Positions 42,690 to 52,202 are shown, counted from the stretch's first letter. The stretch: 64,000 bases of DNA from Lachnospiraceae bacterium (GCA_910574285.1 CAJTAL010000008.1:62001-126000), one strand, 5' to 3'. The notes: generated by a model from the sequence alone, not told the origin. Numbers and translations are program-made.

Positions 42690-43967
42690 ATGGACTTGAC
42701 GACAATCATCACTTATATCGGAAACTTATCGTATTTTGCAGAAGGATTCTTCCTTTACCGGATTCTTTCCCACTTCGCCAAAAAAAGAGAGGGGAAAATA
42801 TGGAGCGTAATCGTCTATCTTTCCTGCACGATAATCTCCACTTTGGTTATATTTCCCAACGATCTTTTTAACGTAACGACAGATCTGATCTGGTTCACCG
42901 TCCTGATGCTTCTGGCATTCCAGGGAAGCATCTGGCAGAGGCTGGCTGCCGTTGCAGTCCTCTATCCCCTGACCGTCAGTCAGAACTTTCTTGTTATGGA
43001 TATGTTCGGGGTAATCGGACACTGGATCGGATGGTCGCCCGCCCTTGATATTGCCTGTATGATCGCCGATCCCCTCCTGCACCTTTTGATCTGGTACGGT
43101 ATCTACAGAGTATTTATAAGGCATCTCAACCAGACCCGGAAACTTTTTAACGACAGGATCTGGATCTTGCTGGATGCCGTCTGCCTGGCATCCCTGGTGA
43201 GTATTACCACCTGTATCTATTTCGCTCCCTCGGAAACGTATAAGATGTGGCCCGCCGCTTTCGCATGCTTCGTAACCAATCTTGGAAGCATCGCCCTGGC
43301 GCAATATTTTCTCACCAGCATACAGCAGGATATGGAACGAAGAAACCTGATACTGCAGAAGAGCTACTATGAAGAACTGGAGCAGAACCAGACCGAGATC
43401 CGGCGGCTCCGCCATGATATGAATAACCACTTAAGCGCGATACAATCCCTGTTCCATTCCGGGAACCCGGAAGAAGCAGAGGCTTACATGAAAGAACTGG
43501 AGACCCAGATGAGCGCCCGCACACGCGTATTCTGCAAGAACAGTATCATCAACGCCGTCCTCAACGCCAAATACAATCTGGCACAGGAGCATAGTATTGA
43601 CTGCTTCTTCCACATTGACCTGGATAAGCTGATCGGAATCGACGCCATCAGCCTTTGCTGTCTCTTTTCCAACACTCTGGATAATGCCGTCGAAGCTTCC
43701 GTAAAGATTCCTGACCCGAAGGAACGTCGCCTGTCCGTAAAAGCCCGGGTGACTGAAAACGGTTATTTCACTTATGAGATTACAAACTCGAAGAAGAATA
43801 CTGTCTTAGAACAAAAAGGAATTCTAAAATCCGATAAGGAAGATACTGCCGCCCACGGGTTCGGTCTTTCTAACGTGCGGGAAATGGTAGAAAAATATGA
43901 CGGAACACTGGATATTTCCTATACAGAGGATACATTCACCGTTACGGTGCTGATCGGGAACGCCTGA
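42690..43967 (+). CDS. GHKL-type sensor histidine kinase (AgrC-like)
   Basis: 425 residues. Six predicted membrane segments (residues 5-200) form a peptide-sensor-like module. Then come the phospho-acceptor His242 (RRLRHDMNNHLSAI), the N-box SNTLDNAVEAS, and the G box HGFGLSNVREMV. It pairs with the LytTR regulator and would sense an extracellular signal, most likely a peptide (inference). No signal-peptide gene was found in the window. The ribosome site AGGAG lies 8 bases before the ATG. Confidence 0.92.
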   Translation: MDLTTIITYIGNLSYFAEGFFLYRILSHFAKKREGKIWSVIVYLSCTIISTLVIFPNDLFNVTTDLIWFTVLMLLAFQGSIWQRLAAVAVLYPLTVSQNFLVMDMFGVIGHWIGWSPALDIACMIADPLLHLLIWYGIYRVFIRHLNQTRKLFNDRIWILLDAVCLASLVSITTCIYFAPSETYKMWPAAFACFVTNLGSIALAQYFLTSIQQDMERRNLILQKSYYEELEQNQTEIRRLRHDMNNHLSAIQSLFHSGNPEEAEAYMKELETQMSARTRVFCKNSIINAVLNAKYNLAQEHSIDCFFHIDLDKLIGIDAISLCCLFSNTLDNAVEASVKIPDPKERRLSVKARVTENGYFTYEITNSKKNTVLEQKGILKSDKEDTAAHGFGLSNVREMVEKYDGTLDISYTEDTFTVTVLIGNA

Positions 43968-44060
43968 AAGGGTTGTCAGAGAAAACGCTGTCTCTGACAC
44001 CCCTTACTGTTCGTCAACGTGGACTTTTCATTTCTTGCTGCTTTTATTCTTCACACTTTC

Positions 44061-45701
44061 TCAAAGCGTCTCCACCTTGCATAAATGCTCCTTCGTCTTC
44101 CTGCTATAACTGATCCCTACTGCCAGGATCTTCCCGGTATACTTCGGTTTTTCGCCCAGTTTTCCCTGGAATCGAAGCGCATATTTTCGATCTTTGATCT
44201 GACGAATCGCCTCTTCCGGCGTGGAATCAATCTTTAATTCCAGAATAATACCATCGTCCCCTTTATGCTCAGGATAGAAAATAAAATCTACATACCCCTC
44301 CCCGGCTTTATCCTCTCTCTCCACACGATATCTGTCCCTTGCTGACAGATAGACCAGATTCACTACCGCTGACAGTTCAATCTCATTGTTATATGAGAAA
44401 ACGGGCGATTCCGTATCATGTGCATATTTTAAAACCTCAGCCATCGTCTGAGTATCTCCGCCAAGCGTCGCCCTCAGCATTCTTTCAGATTCTTTTGCCA
44501 GATTATACACGTATCCAAGACTGTCATTTGACAATAACAACTCGTTGAATTTGTTCATCAATTCTCTGTTCGGTATAAATACCTCACCAATCTCATTATC
44601 GTAGGTCAATAAGCCATATACTACCATCGCAGAATAAATCTGGTCTCTTGTATTCAGCACAGATAACGTCGCCGCATATTCCCGCACTTTAGCCATTACG
44701 CCCTCTCCCGACACCATCAACACGAGATCATCCCGGATATCTTCCACATTATTTTTAATGTAATAAAAACATTCATCATACGGCCCCGAACCAGTCCAGT
44801 AACTCTTAAGCTGATTATCTGTCAATGCAGATACGATCGACCGCGGATTGTATAATCTCTCTCCTCCCGCGGTGCGATAACCGTCATACCAATCTTGCAA
44901 GTCATTCCTCGTTATTTTAGGTCTTTGTGTAGTCCGTAGATAAATTTCAAAAAGTACATCTACCTCCGAGCCGCAGAATCCAAAATATTCGCTGTATACC
45001 TCTGAGGTTGCCATATCATATTCTTTGAACATATTGATCTCTGAACCGCTGGAATACTTAGCGATCGGAAGAACTCCCGTCATATAGGCAATCTCAACAT
45101 AAGCCTTATCCTTAAGCAGCGCTTTCAGAAACCGAAGAAATTCCTGCTTATCCTTATCGGAGATAAACGGCATATGAAATATGGCATCCCACTCATCCAT
45201 CACAAAGACAAATTTCTGTTTCGTCTTCTGAAATATATCTGTCATGATATCCCATACAGATTTACGATTCGATATAAACTCTGGAAACGCCTCGCGAAGA
45301 TCCGCTCTAAGCCCCTCTAAAATCCTCGTAATATATTCGTCATATGAAGAACATTTCTCCGGAACCTCGCTGAAATCAATATAAATCATATCATATTTGT
45401 TAAAATATTCCAGAATATGATCTTTCGAAATATTGCTCTGATAATTTTCTGCCCTCAAGATATTCAGATTCTGAAACACGGAGCCGCTCTTTGCCGTCCT
45501 CCCGAAAAATGCAGCAATCATATCCGCCATGACACTTTTCCCAAACCGCCGCGGTCTTGTAATACAGAAATATCTCTGGCCATCTACCGACGACGACGAA
45601 ATCATCTCTGCGATCATAAGAGTCTTATCAACAAAAAAACGTGTCCTAACAATCGTTTTATACCGTTCCGCCGGCACTATATTATTCAAAAACATTCCCA
45701 T
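44061..45701 (-). CDS. AAA-ATPase-like protein with PD-(D/E)XK nuclease domain (type 2)
   Basis: 546 residues. Start ATG 45701 has AAGGGG 9 bases upstream. The N-terminus contains FFVDKTLMI, a Walker A variant ITRPRRFGKSV (~49-59), and Walker B FVFVMDEWDAIF (~165). The C-terminal PDDEXK_9-like nuclease has YVDFIFYPEHKGDDG and IILELKIDSTPEEAIRQI, with D-ELK as the metal site. The family (AAA-ATPase_like/DUF1703) is abundant in clostridia and Bacteroidetes; its function is not known. A broken copy of the same type lies at 46799-47755, and both share a leader sequence before the ATG. Confidence 0.88.
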   Translation of the reverse strand: MGMFLNNIVPAERYKTIVRTRFFVDKTLMIAEMISSSSVDGQRYFCITRPRRFGKSVMADMIAAFFGRTAKSGSVFQNLNILRAENYQSNISKDHILEYFNKYDMIYIDFSEVPEKCSSYDEYITRILEGLRADLREAFPEFISNRKSVWDIMTDIFQKTKQKFVFVMDEWDAIFHMPFISDKDKQEFLRFLKALLKDKAYVEIAYMTGVLPIAKYSSGSEINMFKEYDMATSEVYSEYFGFCGSEVDVLFEIYLRTTQRPKITRNDLQDWYDGYRTAGGERLYNPRSIVSALTDNQLKSYWTGSGPYDECFYYIKNNVEDIRDDLVLMVSGEGVMAKVREYAATLSVLNTRDQIYSAMVVYGLLTYDNEIGEVFIPNRELMNKFNELLLSNDSLGYVYNLAKESERMLRATLGGDTQTMAEVLKYAHDTESPVFSYNNEIELSAVVNLVYLSARDRYRVEREDKAGEGYVDFIFYPEHKGDDGIILELKIDSTPEEAIRQIKDRKYALRFQGKLGEKPKYTGKILAVGISYSRKTKEHLCKVETL

Positions 45702-45719
45702 ATTGATATACCCCTTTCA

Positions 45720-46641
45720 TTACAAACCGCATATCCGTATCACTCTGGCGCTTGAGAGCATTGAACTAAAATTGAAACTGAGCATGTATCCTTTTGTCAA
45801 ATGAAAGTAATCCAGATAATCCGACAGTTGTTTCTCTCCACGCTCACTATTCCTGGTTCGACTGGTTCTTCTCCTGTACTCCTGCCTTATACAATTCACT
45901 TGAAGTAAATTCCTCGGAGATAAAATAATTATAGAGCACCGATTCAAATATCTGATTAAAGATTACCGCCGTATCCTTGTCGTTTCTGATAAATCCAAAC
46001 ATAACGGCATCTTTCATATAATCGCTCGCAGCAAAATATGGAATCGGTTTACCGGTAAAGAGAAGCTCATACAGTACCGTCCTCAGCTTTGGATAAAGTT
46101 TTAATTTTCTTATCATAGACTGATAAAGGGTGTTATCTTCCTTTACAATCATTCTTTCGGCCTCATAAAAACCTTCTCTTGTCCATACGCTGCTCTTATC
46201 CGGAAATTCCGTACTTCCTGCGATCTCTTCATCCATATATTTACACAGACCCGAAACAAGATACGGATATCCTCTCCATCAGATCTGATTTTTCTCTTCA
46301 TGCTGCGCACATCATAAACCCCGGCAAGAATTACGGATTGAAAAACCGGTATCCGTCTTCTTTTCAAATAACAGGCCCGAAGCTGCGCAAGAAAATCTAC
46401 AAATACCTGATCGTTTGAAGCCGTGTCCACCTCGTCGATCATTAAAACAATCTTCCTTGATGCTTTCCCGCACCAAGATTTCAGAACTTTAAAAAGTGTC
46501 TGGAGAGAAATTACAGGTTCCGTTTTCTGTGCAAATCCTACAAGTCTCTTTTCAATACCATCAGGAAATTTTTCAACCATATCCAACAACTCTTCAGAGA
46601 AAGCCGCGACAAAAGCCTGCAATATTAAAAATCTTTGCCAT
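45720..46641 (-). pseudogene. Broken AAA/PD-(D/E)XK ATPase (type 1)
   Basis: From ATG 46641 (AAAGGAG upstream) the gene begins MAKIFNIAG, matching MSKTFN of its intact relative, then jumps by deletion to AFVAAFSEELLDMVEKFP, losing the Walker A region (~85 residues). Walker B (LMIDEVDTAS) is kept. A second deletion removes the middle after RSDGE, and the frame shifts into DEEIAGSTEFPDKS...GFIRNDKDTA. A third deletion removes most of the nuclease domain, leaving RNSERGEKQLSDYLDYFHL near 45800. It is paralogous to 29635-31227 and 48494-50074. Clearly non-functional. Confidence 0.85.
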
Positions 46642-46798
46642 TTGCCCTCTCCTTTCTGGGAAACTGCTATTCTCAGTTAACACAGATCATCTGTGCAATC
46701 GGAGACATAGACAAGCAAGAATGTTAAGTTATTTCTTTACAGTTCCTAAACGCACTTATAATATTTCTATCTTACAGCTATGCTTCTTATCTTCTTTG

Positions 46799-47755
46799 TC
46801 ATATGCGATTCCTAAATATCTCATCGTATGGTCCTGAACTGGTCCAGTAGTTCCCCAGATTATTATTCATAAGCGCTGAGACAGCCGACTGCGAATTATA
46901 TATCCGCTTTCCTGTCATGGTATAATAACCGTCATACCATTCCCTTAATCCTTCCCGGGTAATCCGAAGTTCTTTCGTATATTTTTCATACCTTGAATAC
47001 AGATCATCTACTTCCGCCTCCGTAAACCCAAAATACTCACTATATTTTTCTTCAGACACCATCGTATATTCCAGGAACATATTCAGCGCCGAACCGCTGG
47101 AATACTTGGCGATGGGGAGTATCCCCGTCATATATGCAAGCTCTACATAGGGTTGATCCTTCAGCAGATTACTTAAAAAGCCGATATATTCCTTCTTATC
47201 ACTGTCCGTAATAAAATCCGTATGGAAAATAAAATCCCACTCGTCCAATACAAAGGTAAATCTTACGTCATCCTCCAGCTCAAGGATACAGTTCAGCGTA
47301 TCCCAAACTGTCATTTCATAATCAATCTCTACATTCGGAAATGCCCGTGCCAGGTCGTCAAAAAGCGCCCTCTCAATCCGTGAAATATATTCTCTGTATG
47401 TTCTGCACTCTCTTGGAAGTTCATTAAACGAAATGTATATCACATTATGTTAATTCAAATGCTTTTCATACCATTTCCGCTTGCTAACATCAAGTCCGTC
47501 AAAGATATCCCGGCTGTCCACAACCTTCCCCAGGTAAGACACAATCATATTTGCCGTAACCGTCTTACCAAATCTTCTGGGTCTTGTAATGCAAATATAA
47601 GGATTCCCCGTAACAGGTCCTATGGAATCATCCTCACCTGTCTCAAGAAAACCGATAAACTCATCGAACATTCTCGTCTTATCCACAAAAAAAGACGCAT
47701 TCACTTCCTTCCGATATAAAAGGGCAGCCTTTTTACTGTTCAGATAAATTCCCAT
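46799..47755 (-). pseudogene. Broken AAA-ATPase-like protein (type 2): internal stop and lost 3' end
   Basis: The start codon and first 101 codons (47453-47755) carry FFVDKTRMF and Walker A ITRPRRFGKTV. A TAA in frame at 47450-47452 interrupts it (KHLN-stop-HNVIYISFNELP), and the same frame then continues to 46799 with Walker B FVLDEWDFIF. It ends at SSGPYDEIFRNRI, where the intact relative continues for ~280 residues through the nuclease domain. One nonsense mutation plus a 3' deletion. It shares its leader (CATTACAAACC upstream of a ribosome site) with 44061-45701. Confidence 0.85.
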
Positions 47756-47788
47756 ACTGATATTCCCCTTTCATTACAAACCTCATAC

Positions 47789-48373
47789 TCACTTCTTCCC
47801 CGGAAATTCCTTTTCGATATACCGATGCTCCTTTACCGAAAGCAGCTTATCTCCCTCAAAGTCAAGCTCAACAATGTAGGGCATCCAATCTATAATACAA
47901 AGATAATCCCTGCACCCAAACTCCGGATGATAAAAATTCAAAATAGTACTCAGGGCCGTTCCATGTGTCCCGATCACAATTTTTCTGCCTTCATTTTCCG
48001 CTAATATCTCCTTAAGCGCCGCAATATTCCTTTTCTGCACCATGTTGATGGACTCGCCGTCTTCCTCATGATAATCATGATCCGCCCATCTCTTTTCAAA
48101 CATTTCATGAGTGTTGCCATGAAACCCTTTCTCCCTCTCGCGCAACCTCTCATCCGTAATGATTTCCTTCCCGTAGAAAGCGGCCGTGTCTGCAATCGTA
48201 TCATAACTTCTCTTATATGGACTGCAGTAAAATACATCGATCTCTTTATCTTTCAGGAAGTCCAATATAATCTTAGAATCCTGCTTTCCTTCGGCCGTCA
48301 GAGGTCTTGTTCTCTCATCTTCCCACATATATTCCGGTTGTGCATGACGTACAAAATACACCTGTGTTGCCAT
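47789..48373 (-). CDS. Histidine phosphatase family protein
   Basis: 194 residues from ATG 48373, which has GGGGAG 7 bases upstream. The catalytic RHA motif (YFVRHAQPEY, His10 as the phospho-acceptor) and a second His near residue 133 (VIGTHGTAL) define the branch of the phosphoglycerate mutase superfamily. EREKGFHGNTHEMF is the loop with the acid. Substrates range from phosphosugars to nucleotides and cannot be told here. It sits in the ATPase array with its own promoter (48422-48450). A fragment of a second copy occurs at 50110-50187. Confidence 0.88.
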   Translation of the reverse strand: MATQVYFVRHAQPEYMWEDERTRPLTAEGKQDSKIILDFLKDKEIDVFYCSPYKRSYDTIADTAAFYGKEIITDERLREREKGFHGNTHEMFEKRWADHDYHEEDGESINMVQKRNIAALKEILAENEGRKIVIGTHGTALSTILNFYHPEFGCRDYLCIIDWMPYIVELDFEGDKLLSVKEHRYIEKEFPGKK

Positions 48374-48421
48374 TCTTATTCTCCCCTTTCCGAAATTCAA
48401 TCAGAGAAACATTCTAGTATA

Positions 48422-48450
48422 ACTATAACAAAAAGCAGAGTTCCAGACAA
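48422..48450 (-). promoter_or_regulatory. Sigma-A-like promoter of the phosphatase gene
   Basis: On the reverse strand TTGTCT, 17 bases, then TATAGT, ~45 bases before the phosphatase start. A near-identical copy stands exactly 1800 bases away at 50222-50250. Confidence 0.6.
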
Positions 48451-48493
48451 TAATAACCTAGCGGTTATCCATTGTGAAAATGTGTATGCTCAT

Positions 48494-50074
48494 TCACACA
48501 ATCGCCTCAATCAATGTCTTATCTTTTATCTTAATCTCTTTTACGCCGATCTCTTTCTTCTTATTAAAATTAAAGCTGAGCATATATCCCTTTGTAAGGT
48601 GAAAATACTCAAGATAGTTCGAAAGCTGCTCTTCCCCGCGCTCATTGTACGCGTTACCCCTCCATATTTTAATTTCGACCACATTCTGCTCCCCATGATA
48701 ATAGATAACCAGATCCATTCGCTCATTGTTCCTGGTTCTTGATTCCACACTATAGTTCCCTACGCCATTGATGATCGGTTTAAGAAATAAAAGAAAATAA
48801 CGCCTTCCAACCTCTTCCAAGAATACATCATCCTGATCTCCATAGAGAAGCTCAAAAGTTTCTACAAACTTCTCAAGCACCCTCCTGACATCCAGATATC
48901 CGCCGACAATAAACTGATTTTTCTCCTGTACACCTGCAGCATACATCTTACTGACTGCAAATTCCTCAGAAATAAAATAATTGTACAACACAGCTTCAAA
49001 AATCCGATTAGAAATAACCGCCGTATCATTCTCATTTCTGATAAAACCAAACATAACCGCGTCTTTTAAATAACTGTTTGTTGCAACATAAGGAATCGGC
49101 TTCCCTGTGAACAACAGTTCATATATAACTGCTTTCAATTCAGGATAAATCTTTAACTTTCTTATCAACGACTGATACAAAGGATTGTCTTCTTTCTCAA
49201 TCATCTTTTCCGCCTCATAAAATCCGGCTTCAGTCCATGCATTGTGCCTGTCAGGAAACTCTTCCGTGCCTGCAATCCATTCATCCATAAAGCTGCAAAG
49301 ACGTGATACCAGATATGGATAACCCGATGTAAAATCATAGATCAGACGGGATATTCTTTCGATATCCATACTGGTACAAACGTCTTTCTCATATTCTCTT
49401 AACATCCCTGCAATATCATCTGCTGAAAAACTCATATCTACAAGAAAATCCGCCGCAATATTCCATGGACTGTTTTCTATGTGCTCTTCATCCAAGTGCA
49501 TCTTCCTTCTGACATTACGAATATCATAGACTCCTGCAAGAATTACAGAACGAAATGTGGGAACTTTTCCCCGCTTCAGATAGCAGGCCCGGAGCTGAGC
49601 GAGAAAATCAAGGAATACCTGATTATTAGAAGCCGTATCTGCTTCGTCTATAATTATGACAATTTCTTTTTCTGATGTCTGACACCAGGTTTTCAAGACC
49701 TTGAAAACAGATTGGAGCGTCATAATCCGAGCATTTTTTTCCGCAAATAAAACAAGCTTCTCTGCAATATCATCCGGAAATTCATGAACCAGATCCAACA
49801 ATTCCGCAGAAAAGGCAGCGACAAAAGACGATTCATCTTTAAATGATAAAGAACTCATAGTCTGAAAATCCATACTTACTACAACATAGTCATCTGCCAG
49901 GATATCTCCCAGAGCATTCAAAAGAGTCGTCTTACCATACTGTCTGGCCCGATTGATGGTAAAGTATTTTCCGGCATCAATCATTAACCTGATATCTCGC
50001 AGACGGCTGCTCAGATCAACCATGTAATGCAGCTTCGGATCACAGCATCCGTCGGTATTAAATGTCTTGCTCAT
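48494..50074 (-). CDS. AAA ATPase with PD-(D/E)XK nuclease domain (type 1)
   Basis: 526 residues from ATG 50074; the frame is open 36 bases further. The Walker A variant INRARQYGKTTLL (~40-52) and Walker B IVIIIDEADTAS (~140) frame the ATPase. The C-terminal nuclease has RMDLVIYYHG and VVEIKIWRG (D-ExK), close to 29635-31227 over the whole length. The downstream end is near the copied promoter of the phosphatase gene. It lies inside a segment duplicated by 1800 bp, so it may have been inserted between the two phosphatase copies. No partner identified. Confidence 0.88.
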   Translation of the reverse strand: MSKTFNTDGCCDPKLHYMVDLSSRLRDIRLMIDAGKYFTINRARQYGKTTLLNALGDILADDYVVVSMDFQTMSSLSFKDESSFVAAFSAELLDLVHEFPDDIAEKLVLFAEKNARIMTLQSVFKVLKTWCQTSEKEIVIIIDEADTASNNQVFLDFLAQLRACYLKRGKVPTFRSVILAGVYDIRNVRRKMHLDEEHIENSPWNIAADFLVDMSFSADDIAGMLREYEKDVCTSMDIERISRLIYDFTSGYPYLVSRLCSFMDEWIAGTEEFPDRHNAWTEAGFYEAEKMIEKEDNPLYQSLIRKLKIYPELKAVIYELLFTGKPIPYVATNSYLKDAVMFGFIRNENDTAVISNRIFEAVLYNYFISEEFAVSKMYAAGVQEKNQFIVGGYLDVRRVLEKFVETFELLYGDQDDVFLEEVGRRYFLLFLKPIINGVGNYSVESRTRNNERMDLVIYYHGEQNVVEIKIWRGNAYNERGEEQLSNYLEYFHLTKGYMLSFNFNKKKEIGVKEIKIKDKTLIEAIV

Positions 50075-50109
50075 TCTCCCTATGCACCTCCCGGTTTTTA
50101 TTAAAATCA

Positions 50110-50187
50110 TTTATATGCTCTTTTATTTCCAACAGTTTATCGCCAATAAAATTCAGTTCAACAATGTAAGGCATCCAATCTATAATA
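50110..50187 (-). pseudogene. Remnant of second histidine phosphatase gene copy
   Basis: On the reverse strand this stretch reads IDWMPYIVELNFIGDKLLEI, nearly the same as IDWMPYIVELDFEGDKLLSV near the C-terminus of 47789-48373. The first ~160 residues are missing; the leader region (ATTCAATCAGAGAAA with the promoter) is fused directly to this piece. It shows that the phosphatase locus was duplicated and one copy then lost its body. Runs into the start region of the intact ATPase. Confidence 0.85.
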
Positions 50188-50221
50188 CGAAAAAATTCAA
50201 TCAGAGAAATATTCTGGTATA

Positions 50222-50250
50222 ACTATAACAAAAAGCAGAGTCCCAGACAA
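50222..50250 (-). promoter_or_regulatory. Copied promoter upstream of the ATPase gene
   Basis: TTGTCT-17-TATAGT on the reverse strand, identical boxes to 48422-48450. In this position it would drive the phosphatase remnant and the ATPase gene 48494-50074. Confidence 0.55.
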
Positions 50251-50289
50251 TAGAATTGTGTAAAAACAAAAGGAAGGCGCTGCCCAATC

Positions 50290-50318
50290 TTGAATTTGAC
50301 TGTATGTTCTTATATAAT
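50290..50318 (+). promoter_or_regulatory. Predicted sigma-A promoter of DUF6398 gene
   Basis: TTGAAT (50290-50295), 17 bases, TATAAT (50313-50318). It leaves a leader of ~125 bases before the ATG at 50450, in which no clear hairpin is visible. Confidence 0.6.
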
Positions 50319-50449
50319 ACAAATAAAGTGTTACAGATTCATAGCGTTTGAAAAGAAAGGGAATACCCGTTGGTATTGAAGATTTTGAAAAATTATTCCT
50401 GAAAGATTGAACAAAAAAACCGGCACGTTTCATAAAAAGGAGACAAAAG

Positions 50450-50953
50450 ATGAATGTTCCAAAAGAAATGAGAGAAACCTATGAGGTGATTTCAAAACTA
50501 TTGATTAAGTACAGTGAAGAATATCTGAATAAAGAATATGAAGAATTATGCCTTCATGCACTTGAAAAGTTATGCCGTAAACGGCCGTCGCCATTAAAAA
50601 GCGGCAGGAGTAATACCTGGGCTGCAGGAATTGTATATGCAATTGGGAGTAATAACTTTATATTTGATAAAAGCCAGCCGATCCATATGACAGCAAAAGA
50701 ATTGGTAACCCCTTTCGGAGTTGCTGCATCTACAGCGTCTTCTAAGGCAGCCCAGATTAAGAAATTGTTGAAAATTGACTACTCACGTGCCGAATGGTGT
50801 CTGCCATCGAAAGCTTCCGGTAATCCTATGTTATGGATGGTCTCTATAAATGGATTGGTATTTGACGCCAGAATGCTTCCAGTAGAAATGCAGGAAATAT
50901 GTTATGAGAAAGGACTGATTCCATTTGTTCCGGCATATAAAAAGGAGTCGTAG
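50450..50953 (+). CDS. DUF6398 domain protein
   Basis: 167 residues with AAAAGGAGA 8 bases upstream. The core YLNKEYEELCLHALEKLCRKRPSPLKSGR with WAAGIVYAIGSNNFIFD and TAKELVTPFGVAASTASSKA matches DUF6398, which has a helix-turn-helix-like end (VAASTASSKAAQI). In other genomes the domain is often joined to plasmid pRiA4b Orf3-like or other domains; here it stands alone. The C-terminal ~40 residues have no recognised features. Function unknown; a DNA-binding role is possible. Confidence 0.75.
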   Translation: MNVPKEMRETYEVISKLLIKYSEEYLNKEYEELCLHALEKLCRKRPSPLKSGRSNTWAAGIVYAIGSNNFIFDKSQPIHMTAKELVTPFGVAASTASSKAAQIKKLLKIDYSRAEWCLPSKASGNPMLWMVSINGLVFDARMLPVEMQEICYEKGLIPFVPAYKKES

Positions 50954-51062
50954 CCGGATACCTGATTGATGAATATGATGTACCGCCTGCCAAAGCAAAC
51001 GAGCAAAACTACTATTTCCCTGGGAAGGGGCTTGCAACAGCCCCTTCTACCTTGACCTGCGA

Positions 51063-51161
51063 TCACCGTGAATAATAAACACCTTCCTTCATTTCTTTGA
51101 TCAATTCGTTTCGCTTAATCCAGACATAAGTTGAAATTTGCTGCTTTGTAAAAGCACCCAT
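51063..51161 (-). CDS. Possible 32-residue frame, unknown
   Basis: ATG 51161 to TGA 51063 encodes a basic peptide ending in KEGVYYSR (MGAFTKQQISTYVWIKRNE...). It resembles a DNA-binding domain piece more than random sequence, but no ribosome site is visible and it is short. It lies between the DUF6398 gene and an IS66 scrap, and could be a fragment of a deleted gene. Confidence 0.25.
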   Translation of the reverse strand: MGAFTKQQISTYVWIKRNELIKEMKEGVYYSR

Positions 51162-51165
51162 TACT

Positions 51166-51239
51166 CTTTTGGGCGTGGGTTGAAAAAAGCATCCGCATTA
51201 GCGACTACGAATGAAAAACTTACCCAGGCACCGACATAT
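51166..51239 (+). pseudogene. Scrap of an IS66 transposase gene
   Basis: The DNA CTTTTGGGCGTGGGTTGA and its continuation is close to 10149-10240 of the intact IS66 tnpC. Translated with one shift it reads FWAWVEK and KASALATTNEKLTQAP, matching FWAWVEKTSALDTTNEKLTQAL. Only ~25 codons remain. It marks an old IS66 insertion at the boundary of the glycan cluster. Bases 50954-51062 have no gene. Confidence 0.8.
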
Positions 51240-52202
51240 TTAAAAGTCTTCACTGTATAACATTTTTAATTCTTTACTGAATTTCAAGGCTCCATGTGAA
51301 TTCATATGAGAAGAATCAACAAACTTATCTTCTTCATATGCCGAAAACCAATCTACTGTTATACCAGGAAAACTTTTCTTTATAGCTTTATAATAACTAT
51401 GAAATCCTTCCGTATACTCCTGAGTATATTTTTCTTTCCCAGGGAGTGGTAACTTGACAATACGAACCTGTATATCTTTGTCCTCACATAAGTTGATAAG
51501 TTTCTTAAGATAATCATCAAAAAGCGGACTAACGCAGAATTCATCATACACGATTCCATCCGGAATATCTCCTTCTTGAATAGTTCTTCCAATATACCTT
51601 CCCCTATGCAAGTCATTCTGCTTCCATGCTTCTATATTTTCTGCATATCGCTGATTAAAACCTGCGTTCATTAAAGAAGTTATATATTTATTCGGCAAAC
51701 GTAATTCATATGATATAAAATCTGTTTTATAATTTTCGCAAATAATGGAATCTTCATTATATTCTTTCGCTGCTTTTAGTATTTCTACAATTTGCCCTAT
51801 TCTAAATCTATGAGAATACACAATTCTTCTCCAAAAGCAGTCTTCTTCATATAAATGATGGTCCATAAAGCTTATATAACAAACATCAGGCGCATTATTG
51901 TGTGCCAGCCAATCCTCCAAAATATAATAATTCTCAACAGGAGTCGTTCCGCCTAAGGACAGATTAATCGTATCATCTGATAATATTTCCGGCGCATAAG
52001 AAGCATTAGCCGTGGAATCTCCAAGTATAATAACTCTATAATCCTTCTCTTGCCTGGTATTCGCCTGCTCTTTATTCCACATATAATAGGGCGCTTCTTC
52101 ATCCATATACCCAAGTGGATTCATCCATGTATAGATATACACAAATATCACAGGCAGAATAACGCCAATACCTTTTGTACTTAATTTAAATACATTCCTC
52201 AT
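51240..52202 (-). CDS. SGNH-hydrolase-like membrane-anchored protein, acyl-transfer partner
   Basis: 320 residues; an N-terminal membrane segment (~10-28) anchors an outside SGNH-like domain. The nucleophile motif is ILGDSTANASYAP (GDS) near residue 60, and the Asp/His pair is in VDSSHMNSHGA near the C-terminus. Such proteins (DltD/PatB/AlgX-like) transfer or remove acetyl groups on surface glycans, using the MBOAT protein encoded just upstream (12 bases apart). It is the last gene of the glycan operon. Confidence 0.82.
   Translation of the reverse strand: MRNVFKLSTKGIGVILPVIFVYIYTWMNPLGYMDEEAPYYMWNKEQANTRQEKDYRVIILGDSTANASYAPEILSDDTINLSLGGTTPVENYYILEDWLAHNNAPDVCYISFMDHHLYEEDCFWRRIVYSHRFRIGQIVEILKAAKEYNEDSIICENYKTDFISYELRLPNKYITSLMNAGFNQRYAENIEAWKQNDLHRGRYIGRTIQEGDIPDGIVYDEFCVSPLFDDYLKKLINLCEDKDIQVRIVKLPLPGKEKYTQEYTEGFHSYYKAIKKSFPGITVDWFSAYEEDKFVDSSHMNSHGALKFSKELKMLYSEDF

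Noticed and set aside
47450-47452. Two separate genes in the broken type-2 ATPase
   Set aside because: Both parts are in the same frame and join to match one intact relative; the TAA is an internal stop.
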